From Sipunculus nudus (taxonomy: Eukaryota; Annelida; Sipuncula; Golfingiida; Sipunculidae), in contig CM049311.1 in NCBI GenBank assembly GCA_026874595.1, positions 38,646,676 to 38,710,675 of the forward strand: 64,000 nt of DNA. The letters are read 5' to 3'. The notes below the pieces were generated by a model. That model saw only the letters and a program-made list of their open reading frames with translations. It was not told the origin of the DNA and ran no database searches. Made by a program: the position numbers and the translations under genes. Shown in pieces: positions 33,813-45,384 of this stretch (position 1 is its first letter; each line of letters starts with the position of its first letter).

Positions 33813-33817
33813 TCTTG

Positions 33818-34183
33818 GGGGTATGGCTCAGCTTTGGAGATTATTACACACCCAGGGCCTGCAGGTGTAGTAGCTAAAGAAGGCCTGTTAATTAGGATAT
33901 AACATGAGAGGACGCACGTCATACTGTCGTCACGTAGTCCGAAACTGAAATGGAATTCTAAGCTAGCATTAAAAAAATGAAAGAAGGAAGTCCAGTTAGG
34001 CTTAACTGAAAAACCACGAGGTAAAAAACCCATAGAGATTACGACCAAGAATACTTGACACCCACTTTAAATATCAATTACTCGATTGAGTTTTATGATT
34101 GAATGCATAGGCCTACTGACACGATATACAGGCACACTTATTAATATTATAGTTTATACAGTAAGGCCAAAATGAAAAAAAAG
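33818..34183. other. Intergenic sequence, nothing recognised
   Basis: No gene, repeat or structural element was identified between the LTR element and the inverted-repeat element at 34184. Confidence 0.4.
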
Positions 34184-34480
34184 TATGGTTCCCAGGCACT
34201 TTTTTTCATAAATCAATGCGGGCGGGTCGTTTTTTATTTTTAATTCTATGGTATGTTTCGATAAAAATGTCAAACGATAAGGGAAAAGCATGATAATAAC
34301 AGATTTATTTTGCTAAACAAGTAAAAGCACTACATAACAAAGAAAACTGTATGATTTTAACCTCTTGAAAGAAATGTCCGGGCGGCTGAAACTCAAAATT
34401 GGCAAGTTTCTATTGATAATCAAAATAAAAATTTTGATGCGGAGGTTTAAAATTTATGCGGGCGGTGCCTGAGAACCATA
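34184..34480. mobile_element. Short inverted-repeat element (MITE), family 2
   Basis: Ends tatggttcccaggcac (34184-34199) and gtgcctgagaaccata (34465-34480) are inverted repeats with one mismatch. Both flanks continue inward with atgcgggcgg-type blocks. A related copy at 59827-60031 shares the ends and the gtgcgggcgggc and gatgcggg blocks. No coding capacity. The target duplication is unclear, so no superfamily is given. Confidence 0.7.
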
Positions 34481-35404
34481 CCTTTTATTTATTTATTTAT
34501 TTATTTTTTTGCCTTATGCACTCGACAGACGTATGGACTGGGCCCTATACATTACAATACATAACGGATGTATATGAATCCAGGCATTACTTCTTATTTT
34601 GATTGACAAACCGCAAGGGAGAGATGTTAGGGGCATACCTGTGCATGCAACATAGCATGATGGTAAAATTTTAAAGCAGCCAATGAAATTTATAGTAGGC
34701 CCTACATTGTATAAATGTATATAAAATAACATAAAAAGGGCCATGTTTACAATGTTTTTTTTTCTTTTCAATTGCTATAACTTTTACTAGAGGTAAATAT
34801 TTTTTTAATAAACAATGTGATAGTTAATTATAAAAACTTGAGTCAATTATGCATACATTGAACAACAAATTCTTAGATTTAACCATTTAATTCCCCATGT
34901 AACAAATATATAAATATATTTCTTTCGATTTTACATCCTAAAATATTTGTAACTACCGTGAATATTACAGTAGATAAACAAGACATTTATGCTGAACAGT
35001 GCACAAGAAACCTTATTACGATCGGAGTGTGCAACCACTAGATTACATTTTCATCAATTAGTGGTAGTGGTACTCTGTGCCTGAAGGTCACATGGTCTTA
35101 TTTATGCACACGACCCAGGGCTTGAATAGAGTAGTGAATTGTCTGGCTTTCTCTGGTTGGCTCTAGCCATCATGTGATGGAGCATTAAAAACAACCCATT
35201 GTTTGATTTTTAAGCATGTTCAGCATAATCTCCAATAAAATTGACAGAATTGGTCAATTTTTTTAAAATCTGTGGCCAATCAAAGACATGTTGTCCAAAT
35301 GCTTGTTTGGGACTGCTTGGAGGGGTATTTTGGGCTTCACTGCATTCGGGCCAGGATGGTTAAAAAAGGAGATGCACAAGCCCCCATTTTCTTGGTCTAG
35401 TTTG

Positions 35405-35435
<31 letters not shown>

Positions 35436-36105
35436 AAAAAATTTTCCTTGCAAATCAGAGTAAAAAATGGGAATAATTTCAAATCGCATCGAGACCTAGA
35501 GTTAAAAATGTGCGCATTGAAAATGCACGAGCGCCCCCCTGGGGTCACACAGGTGTGACAGAAAGGGTGTCCTATTTTGTGGAACAGCCCTTGATAAACC
35601 CCCCTACTTCATCCGAGTGTAACAAAATAAGTGATAACTAAATTAATATGGGAAATTTAAGCCTAGGATAGGCTGTGCTTGAGTTTTTATTCCAAAACTG
35701 TATATCTTAGTATTTTTTGCACAGATAAATTTTACCATAATTGCAAATTACTTGCATTTCAGTTGACGTCCGGCCGACGTACGTCCGACTCACGTCCGAG
35801 ATGAATGACGGTTAATAAAATTATTATTAGTCAATATTTACTCACGTTACTCTGTGTGATCAAAGATCTATTTACGGACAATGGCCATGTGAAATTTTAT
35901 AGGTATTTGATGAGTAGTTATTAAAATATGTCGATATTTGTAAAATCGGCGTCCGACATCCGGCGTCCGGGTTTTACACACAGCCAACGGAGAGCGAGTT
36001 TTGGATAACCGAACAGTTCTCGGAAAACAATACATTATCGCTACTGACCACCGGTGTTCACGTCTTAATATTTAAGGCCTTTTATTGGTATTTTTTACTT
36101 TAGAC
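34481..36105. other. Intergenic and upstream region of the TMEM35A-like gene
   Basis: A (ATTT)n run follows 34485, and a (TA)n run lies at 35405-35431. Around 35760-35815 and 35945-35970 there are CpG-containing clusters of cgtccg words (acgtccggccgacgtacgtc), unlike the AT-rich surroundings; the promoter of the gene starting at 36106 may lie there. No TATA box or transcription start can be assigned. Open frames in this stretch are not supported. Confidence 0.4.
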
Positions 36106-39100
36106 ATGTCAAACATTGTGATAACAGTATTATCATTGACCATCGGGTTTTTCTTCATCCTGATCGGCTCCCTGAAACTCTCGCCAGCAATCAGTGAAGA
36201 TGTTTACCGTGAGATGGTGAGTCTGAACTGAACAGAGCCAATACAGCTGTTGCTAGACTGGTACCCTGCTCTATTATGGCCCTCAGCCGAGCAAAGAGAT
36301 AGGCGTACAACGCCATCTTAAGTACTCCCAGTTGCAACTCCTGACTTACCTGTAGACTGGTTTCAGCTCCAGTATGCACGCTCATACCGGTTGACATGGA
36401 TGTGCACGCAATCCTGGTTGAGTATCCATGAAGATTTCCTATAAAATAGCTTGATTTAGTTATTTCTAGTTTTCAAATATTGATGAATGATTTGTTGCAC
36501 AAAAATTGAATAACGGATGTATAGATAATACGATATACTGAATCTTTGATATTCCACTGCGCGTAACAGTGATTAATTATTAATATCTATTAATCCAATC
36601 ATTAATGTCACACGTAATGTACAGCCAACTTTTGGTAACTTCTCTGAGCATACGAAATGCTGATTTTTATCATATATAATATATACTGGAGTTGGAACCA
36701 GTCTGCCAGGAGTACATAACATGGCGTTGTACACCCGTCTCTATGATTGGCCTAGAGCAGCGGTGCCATAATAGAGTGGGGTACCAGTCTAAGCCGTAGC
36801 CTGTAGACAATGTAGTGTAGACTCTCTGACTGTGACTTTCTGACTATAACTTGAATAAGGCCTCATGGGTCTGAAGTGTTACTGCCCTCTCCTGGCAGCT
36901 GTCAAGTTTAGCATCATGCAGGAACAGCACACACTGAAATCACATGTACAGTATTATATATGGGCCCATTGTGATATATTGTTACATTCATTTGCCTCGT
37001 GTAACGCATAGATTTTTCTCAAAGAAAAACATAATTTTGCATTATTAGAAGAAATCTGTGTGTTCAGAATGGGCCTTACATTATGGAACATGAAAATATT
37101 AATAAACTGTCTCTTCTCATTTCCTCATTTTCACCTTTTAAGTGTTCCTGCAGATGTATGTCCCTACACTCATTTCACCTAATTTACATAAATTGCCAGA
37201 GAATATTAGAAGCAGCCTGGGTTTGGTTGAAATTAAACTTACAATCTCTAAATCAAGAGTGGTACATTAGGAACCATTTTGTATTTGAACACCTTTATTT
37301 TAAGTAAGGTGGGTGCCGCCCCCACACCCGTGCTCGGGCAGGAAACATAGGTTCTGCTGACCCCTCCTCCTGTTATATAATGAACTCCAGGTATGAGCAA
37401 AATTAATTTCTCAGGAAAATATGAGTAATCTGTCTTTGTACAAAAAAAAAATATGCAACACCCATTTTGACCAAGCGGTTATGTAAGGCCAATTCTGAAC
37501 AACTACCAAAATCTTAGAAATCCTCATAAATGGCACCCAACCAGCTTAGTCAAGCATCTGTATCAGATGCTATACATATATATTCATATGGATTTACTCT
37601 ACTCTTATTGAATAATTAATAGGTCAAATTTTGCTCCCTCTGTATTTATGCTTCATCGACCTATTATGACATTAAGACTATATTATCCTAGCCGCATATC
37701 CATTGCCAGTGCTGACAGGGTGTCGGGTCTATCTGTCTGAGCCTATGGCCTATGCATGAGGTTTGCTGGGCCAGCGAGTTGTCACTCAAAATAAAATGTA
37801 ACAACACTGGGGCTGTGCACTCCTAGCTGGGCTGGTATTTGTTTCAGTGGCGACAGTCTTAAATTCGACAGCAAAATTCGACCTATTATCTAACAAGAGT
37901 AGGATTTACCTTTGGTATTTTTGTTCAAAATGGATAACATAACTTCCTTAACACAGGTAGTGATAGAAGTAAGCAGTAGGAGCAGTGTCAGTTTCTGATC
38001 AATCAGGTCTATGTACCAGTAATGAACAGACTACCAGTATTTCATAGCCCCAGCCTGTCTGTCAGGTATTTGAAGGCAGAAAACTTTTTCACAGAGACAA
38101 TAAGAGGGTCTGTTGTTTTTACAGATTGGCACATCTTATAATCAGCTGACAGCTTCTTCATTCACATGCATCCATTGACATGTTTTGGAAAAGGTTGATT
38201 GTGTTATATTTTGAGTAAATTAGCCTCTACACAATGTTTTTCCAATTATGATCAAATGTTTGTAAATACTACATCCAGGATGAAAATGTGCGTGTAGAAC
38301 ACTCATGATCAGTGAATGTTAGATACTGATCAGTGAATGTTAGATACTTCACTGATATGTTCTGTCACCAGTCATATTAGTCTCATAAATCTGTAACACA
38401 GCTGTTCACTTTGATTTCAGAGAAAAGTATTCATAAGATCTGCCAAAAAGTTTCCTTTCGCAGAGATGACTGGTTGGACCCCGGATCCACATGCATTTCG
38501 AAAAGTAGTTGGGACCACAGAAGTGGTGTCTGGTATTCTTTTAGCCATTATTCCAGGTAAGCTAATGTAGTGAGTTTCATGTTAAACAGTTAGAAAGCAA
38601 TGATAAGAAGACTAACAATTAAGCCCTTGCCCCCCCCAAAAAAAAACCCCCACATAATCTGCTTGTTCCAAATTTTAACTGAACTAGCCAACCAACTGGC
38701 TTTAGTATCTATAAACTTGAAATCTGCATTCTAAGAAATGCAAACCTCTGTGATGCTCCCAAAACTGTGTTTTCATTCACTTATTTGCCCCATATTCCCT
38801 GGTGCATATGTGCATGAGTGACTTTTACATTTCTGCTTATTCCTTGATGACATTCCTGAATCCAGATCATGTTCTGGATCCACAAAAAAAAATCTACTGG
38901 ATTCTTCATTGGCCCATTCCAAAAACACCTTGATAATTTCATGAGATTCTGTTCATGATTATGTGAGTTGCGTTGTGAACAAATGCAGACACCCCCAAAC
39001 AGAGATGAAGGGATACCCTAATGGTGGAGGCAATTTCATGACTGTTACATGAATGTAGAGCAACCAGAAGGAGTGGAAAGATAAAAACATGCATGAGAAA

Positions 39101-41691
39101 GAATTATACTGGATGTGAATTTATACAAAAGAAAAACATAGTCTGCTTGTTCCAAAATTTTAACTTAACTAGCTAACCAACTGGCTATAGTATCTATAAA
39201 CTTGAAATCTGCATTCTGAGGAATGCAAGCCTCTGCAATGCTCCCATTACTATGTTTTTATTCACTTATTTGCCCCATATTCCCAGGTTCATTCGTACAT
39301 GAGTGACTTTTACATTTCTGCTTACCGGTATTCCTTGATGACATTCCTTAATCCAGTTCATGCCTGGATCCACACCAACATCTAATGGATTCTTAATTGG
39401 CCAATTCAAAAAATTACCCTGATAATTTCATGAGATGCTGTTTGTGATTGTTTGAACAAACGCAGACACACGAACAGAGATGAAGGCTTACCCTCCTGGT
39501 GGAGGCAATTACATGACTGTCACATGAATGTAGAGCAACCAGAAGGGTGGGAAAAATTATAATATGCTTGGGAAAGAATTATACTAGATGTGAGTTTATT
39601 CCAAATTTATGTAATGCCAAAAGTAATGTTGGTTTCTCTGACACTATGTATCAGTTCTTACCTGCACATCAAAAATGTTTATTTCTATTTTCAGCAGAAA
39701 TTCAGTGATTTTATTCTCCAGCTGCCAGGACAATATTTACAAGAAAACCATATAATAAAATTTCAATAAAAGTTCAGCTGTTTGGAAAAACAGTTCTGTT
39801 ATGCTCATGTATTCCCTTTATCTTATGTAATTTTTATCAAGATTTATAATGAAAAGTTAAAAAAAATTCACCCTTCTGCACTGATTTATGAAAAAAAGGT
39901 GTTTTGTTTACTGTCTAAATTTGATTAATAGTGACTGTTGTGACAGAAAAATAGATGTTTCTGATTTTTGTGTGACTTTGTCTTTGACATGATGCTTTGT
40001 TTGTTTCCACAGGCCCCCTGAAGCAGGTAGCTAACATGGTGTTATTAATTCTGATGGTCGGAAGCGTGTACATACATTATGCTCTAGGAGACCCCATGAA
40101 TAGGATGACGCCTTCCCTCATATTTAGTCTACTACTGGGATGCAGATTCATTGTCTTTCTGCAGGTAAGCTGGCAGTCATCATTATTCTGTTTGTCTTTC
40201 TTGTTGATAAAAAGAAAAACAAAAACATTTATGAGATATTTTCATGTAGTTTAATATTAGATTGCTCAAGGCGACTTATTCTCACTTAGTGCTTAATATA
40301 GCATACCTTTTTTTAATTTATCTTTAAGATGTTACAAAATCATGTGAAAATGAGTGAAAAGTTTAAAAACTGTACCAGGTTTAAAATAAATATTTATTTG
40401 ATGGGGTCTAATTTGAATATAAACCACTTGTAGATTTATTTTAGATATAGGGCTTTTTGACAATAATGATACCTTAACCACAAGCAAAAGAGGAAGAAAG
40501 AAGACAAAGGAAATACTCCTCATTCTGGTGTTTACAGAACACTTCTTTGATATCAAGCTTTATTATTGTCAAGCTTATTGTCCACTGACTTAATTTATAT
40601 CAGATAAAACCCATTGATCATGCTAGATTTTATCACTTATTTGCATGTATAAATGTCAGATACAAATGTACATGTTTCTTACAGTCTTTTACATAAGGAT
40701 GTAAAAGACATGTTTTACATGATGTTAATTAACGTTAATTAAGTATAAGAAACATTCTTACAAGATGAGGCAAGAAGAAAGATATTAAAGCAACCAGATG
40801 TCGCTCCTTTACATTCAGTTGCATGTCCACAGAAACACAATCTGATTACATAAAAATGGGTCGTAACTGCTTTTCCCTTAAATAAATGACAAATGCCTGT
40901 ACACCAATACCACCAACATATGTACAGTTTGGTGCTTGTCTAGAACCCAAACAACACATGACTGAGAACGTTTAAGTTTTCTTGATTTGTTCAAACTGCT
41001 TCAATGTAATAGTGTCAGTGGCATAAGATGATGTGATTGTTAAGATGACAAACTGAACTGGAAATCAATGTCTTTCTGAGAGTCCAGTTGGCGAGAAAAT
41101 ACTCTCTCGTAGTCATCTTAGTTTACTAATTATAATGTATATATTAAAAGCAAAAATCTGTTATCATTCATAACAACCATTAAAAAAGGATTGTTCTCTC
41201 ATCATTAAAAAGATGCACATTAGTATTTTTCATTTTACTGCACTCATGACAGTGCTATCTACAAACCAAGGTTGCCACTTTAAGAAAATCTTGTTGTTAT
41301 AGTCGCCAGCCTAGGTCTGGCGACTTTAGGCTAATCGTCGTGTCTGTTTGTTTGTTTGTTTGTTTGTCTGTTTGTCCGCATGCTACAGGTCGCAATTTTG
41401 CAGCAATTGATCTGAAACTTATAGGTCAAGTGTAAAATCGGTATCCCTCGGAGCCTATTGTTTTTGGCCTTGATTGGTCCAAGGGCAAGGTCACGGTTCT
41501 TGGCAAACACTGGCGACTATGTCATGATTACATCTTGCACTTGTTTAATATTCTAATTACATATTTGTTGTTTATGGTCACAGGTTAGAGCAAGGGAGAA
41601 CAGACTTGAAAAGCAGAGGCTTGCGATGGAAGCAGCAGGGAATCAGTCTGAAGAAGAATCTGTCACAGCTGAGGATAAGAAGACACAATAG
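36106..41691 (+). CDS. TMEM35A-like: TMEM35A/NACHO-like acetylcholine-receptor chaperone, four exons
   Basis: Coding exons are 36106-36216, 38421-38556, 40013-40164 and 41584-41691; all junctions are GT/AG and the phases (0, 1, 0) join into 168 residues, against 167 for human TMEM35A. Exon 1 gives the first membrane helix, ITVLSLTIGFFFILIGSLKL, followed by the family motif LKLSP..SxDVYxEM. Exon 2 has TTEVVSGILLAIIPGP (helix 2). Exon 3 has VLLILMVGSVYIHYALGDPM, matching the human HQLVGDP region, then helix 4, SLIFSLLLGCRFIVF. Exon 4 is a charged tail rich in Glu and Lys. In vertebrates NACHO is an endoplasmic-reticulum protein that helps assemble nicotinic acetylcholine receptors; the same role here is inferred. 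It could instead be nearer to TMEM35B. The ATG is the first in the exon and starts the conserved helix. Confidence 0.88.
36220..36800. repeat. Inverted repeat in intron 1 of the TMEM35A-like gene
   Basis: The segment 36248-36385 matches the reverse complement of about 36690-36780: gactggtaccctgctctatt pairs with a complement near 36755-36775, and gtacaacgccat with atggcgttgtac. Arms are about 100-130 bp and diverged, with a 290-bp spacer. A decayed foldback element or two opposed copies of one short repeat would explain it. Confidence 0.6.
38640..39600. repeat. Tandem duplication in intron 2, two units of about 485 bp
   Basis: Unit 1 starts near 38650 (cataatctgcttgttccaaa), unit 2 near 39137 (catagtctgcttgttccaaa). 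They remain in register through ggtggaggcaattacatgac-type sequence to about 39110 and 39595. Identity is roughly 90% by eye. Unit 1 contains a short A-run expansion at its left edge. No coding function. Confidence 0.75.
41303..41520. repeat. Dispersed repeat in intron 3 with GTCGCCAG ends
   Basis: Begins agtcgccagcctaggtctgg and ends actggcgacta, so it has short inverted ends. Inside are a TTTG/TCTG run, a block acaggtcgcaattttgcagc, and gcaaggtcacgg. The same order of blocks occurs in the repeats at 12230-13860 and 28700-28860, so these belong to one family. Confidence 0.55.
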
Positions 41692-42400
41692 GATTCCACT
41701 TCCAGCATCTCATCTTTATGTTATCACTACACACTGTGCAAGTGGCTGTCTTATCTCCTCAGTATTGACACTACACTCTGTAAAACTGGCTGGGTTATCT
41801 CATCAGTGTTATCACTACACACTGTACATGTGGTGTGCGTTATCTCATGAGTGTTATCTCAGTAGTGGTGCAATGGGTAGGTCATGAACCAAACATCATA
41901 CTAGTCAAAAGCACGATGTATTATCACAGTTTCAGCACAGCAGGCAATATGCTTTTTAGATGTTTTATTTGTGGTTGTTTCATAAGTTATTATTAATTGT
42001 AGATCTGTATTATCTTACTGGTGACCCCTCAGTTAAATGTATTTGCCTGTCTAAACTTTAGAATAGGTTTCCAGGGCAAGTTATATGATCTCATTTCATC
42101 AGTGATACCTAAACTGTTTACTCAGTAGTGCAGGTTTATAGGCAGTTTATGGCTCCTGTAGTTCTGACAAACTTTGTTATCTCAGTAGTAGTGGTTGATA
42201 GGCAGTTTATGGCTCCTGTAGTTCTGACAAACTTTGTTATCTCAGTAGTGGTAGTTTATAGGCAGTTAAAGGCTCCTGTAGTTCTGACAAACTATGTCAT
42301 CTCAGTGGTAGTGGTTGTTAGGCAGTTTATGGCTCCTGTAGTTCTGACAAAATAAGTTATCTCAGTATTGGTACTGCATGCTAGTGTGTTTTATAGTGCC
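41692..42400 (+). repeat. 3' UTR region with 60-bp tandem repeats
   Basis: Four units of 60 bp (about 42128-42367) begin near taggcagtttatggctcctg and contain gttctgacaaactttgttat; units differ at only a few positions. The preceding stretch 41740-41875 carries degraded versions of the ttatctcagtagtggt core. An open frame across the clean units (42128-42355) is made by the repeat. Because this directly follows the stop codon of the TMEM35A-like gene, it is probably 3' UTR. No polyadenylation signal could be assigned. Confidence 0.7.
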
Positions 42401-42599
42401 CTGTGTAATTCAGTGTGAGCTTTTTACCTTCAGATAGTATCTCTTTCTTTTATGGTAAAATTGCACATCTGCTTATATTGACAGTATATAAAATGACTGA
42501 AGTTTGAATACCAGCTGATATTAATCATATATAAAATAACTGATGTTTGTCTGATGATATCTTCAGCAGAATCATTGAGTGATTATAAGGTTTCGGAAC

Positions 42600-44480
42600 T
42601 AGTTTGGCGATAGGTTCTTAGTGGAATATGAATCTCATGTTAATAATAATTAATACTGTGGTTGGCTTCATATTTGCGACATTAAAATTTGCAATTATCA
42701 TCTTTTCAGTGTTTCACAAGGGTTCCGTTTTCATGATCTCAACTTACAAAAGACCTACACAGAGTATAACCATTTGTTTACTTATAACTTATTTTAAAAA
42801 AAAATCTTAATAATTGCACGGGGACACAAGGGAATATCAACTTATAGTGGAATTTGGTATTCATTAATGGCAGATAATTTGATAGATCAGCATGATATCA
42901 TTCATATTAGTATTATTCATCATTTAATCTTTTACCTATTAACTGACTCTTATTTACAAAGGCTTTATTTTTGCAAAAATTCCCCTTTCGCAAATATTGC
43001 AAATTTGCAACCCTCGCAAACATAAAGGATATCACAGTATACTATTTCTGCAGGTATTTCCGATTAAGAACAGTTATAATAATCATTCTTTGATGGATGT
43101 CTGAGCTTGTGTATCTACAAGCTGTTTGAAAACAAGGTATGTGTGCAAATGTTGACAAACAAACTGTGTAACCTAAGTTGCCTGGTTGCATATGTGTGGA
43201 AGTTGATAGGTTACCAGCTGCAAAACACCCTTTGCAATACTTTAGTTTGTCTGACTTGCTCCTGGATGTCCATGTTGAATGTGTTTGGATTTTTAAAAAT
43301 CTTAAGGATTTTCTTGAAACTCATTTTGAATATTAATAGTTTCTCACCTGTTTTACATTCTCAGCAAAATTTACGCATATTTTATGAGGTCAGAGGTCTC
43401 CAGATATGCAACAGGTGTACTGCAAATGGTGCTCTTGTTGAGTTTGTCAGGAATACATTTAATTGATGAACTTAATTTTATTATTTCAAGAAAATACAGT
43501 GGAACCTGTTGGACTAGCCTAAGGTGGTCTAATCACAGATGGTCAATTTATACAGGTCAGATATACCCAATGTAAATGCTATTGGTTCACCCAAGGATGG
43601 TCTTATTTGACAGTCTGTCTTACAGACATTGTACATTGATTTCAGTTTTTGAAGAGTTTACAGGGATGTACAAGTTTTATTTATTCATGATTTGCTCAGT
43701 TTTTCCAGCTTTTAATTACGGTAAAGGGTACTACAGATATTACATTCATTTTGTGGATTTTACTTGATACCTGGGCATTTTAATTTTTGAGATAAAGTTA
43801 GGTGTGTAGTTTTAATGTATTGTGTATCATTTGTATTATATTAGATTTTTGAATTCATCAGCAATAGCCAGCTTAAATACATATGTTACAGGCATTTTGA
43901 AGTGCACATCATTCCCATGAACAACATCTCCTGATCTGTTTGACACCTGAGTAGGTCGTGTTGGTCAGGCCTTATCATAAAACCCTTTCAAAAAGTTGTT
44001 CCTGTATTCTTAACCTTTGTCTTCTTCATATACATACACTGGTTGGCTTCATGTTCGCAAGGTTACAATTTCATGATTTTCACTTTTCAGTGTTTTACAA
44101 GGGTTCCATTTTTTGCAGTCTCACCAAAAAAAGACCTAGGTAGAGTTAATCATTATTATACAAAGGACATATTTGCAAGTACTATGTTTGCAAAATCGTG
44201 ACAATTGCACAAGGATCCAAAGGAATATAGACTGAGTAAAAGTTATTTTTCCAAAATGGCAGATAATTTGAAAGTTCTGATATCATTTACAATAGCATGC
44301 AATCTTTGAACAAACAAGATATATTATTATTTATGATGTCAATATATTACCTTTCAACTTACCTTCAGTGATTGGGCCTCGTATTCACGAAGGTTTATTC
44401 TTGTGATAAATCCTCTTTCGTGAATATTGCAAATTTAAAAAAAACGTGAGCAAAAAGGGAACCACAGTATTACATTCACT
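42600..44480. repeat. Two diverged copies of a dispersed repeat
   Basis: Copy 1 (about 42645-43235) and copy 2 (about 44040-44480) share, in order, ggttggcttcat, cttttcagtgtt.cacaagggttcc, ggcagataattt, and cctctttcg.gaatattgcaaattt. The segment 43090-43235 (gagcttgtgtatctacaagc) also reappears at 63838-64000. No protein is encoded; the open frames here are not repeated between copies. Confidence 0.55.
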
Positions 44481-45384
44481 GCAAATATTACCAGAGAGAC
44501 AGCTTTATAATTTACAAGTATGTAAAATGATAAGAAAAGAATTGTCTTCTCTCAGTCTGATAAAATTAATAAAACAGAGATACACCATGAAGTTATATAG
44601 TGAAACCTCAAAATTACATCCACCAAAGCGACCTCCATAAAGTGGTTGCATTTTAAAGCTGGTTGTCCAAGCATGGTCTGATATAAAGAGCAAAGAAGAA
44701 TGGGGACTGTGAACAAGTGGTCTTTATTTTGAGATGGCACTAATCTGAGTTGGTCGTAAGACAAGGTTTAACTGGATCATATTCATGCTTTCAGCTTTTG
44801 TGTTTTTGTAACTAATGTGTAATTTTGGACATGCATCTTCCAAATACACCTATTATGATGCATCATGTAAAACAATGTTTTTTTTCATGAGCTAAACTTG
44901 CAGTTTAGTGGACTTTTACAAAGGGAAATCTGAAACCACTTTACTATTTTCAAGTCAAGTTGGTTCCTAGTGTTTAGAGATGCAAAATGATTTACATGTA
45001 CCTTTATGGACACCATCCCATTGGCGCCGTATTTAATATATTTAAAAAAAATGTTCTGACTTTTGTTTTTTGAGGCTTAGAAAAAGAGGATGACTGCTGT
45101 TCCTAAATATATTTTACAGTTGAAAATCTGTTCTTGCACACACACACACATACACAGCTGATGACATTGATATTGGAAATAGGTGCCAGCAGTCAGCTAT
45201 GACGTCAGGTAGGTTTACCGAGTTATTTGTCTCTCCCAGAGAAGAACTCTCTCTGCTAAGTCAAAGAGGTGACTCAAATTAAAAGAGTTTACATGTAGAT
45301 TTCTCAAGCAACGGACCAAAAGAAGGAGAGTTTCTTCTTATGCTTAAGACTCAGAATTTAAGAAAGAAAATGTGTGCATATAGG
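44481..45384. other. Intergenic sequence, nothing recognised
   Basis: AT-rich sequence with a short CA run near 45140. Minus-strand open frames around 44505-44764 lack any recognisable family. Confidence 0.4.

Noticed and set aside
41606-41887. 93-codon plus-strand frame overlapping the last TMEM35A-like exon
   Set aside because: It is out of frame with the conserved exon, which joins in phase with the previous three exons.
42128-42355. 75-codon frame with a regular 20-residue repeat
   Set aside because: It is an open frame created by the 60-bp minisatellite downstream of a stop codon.
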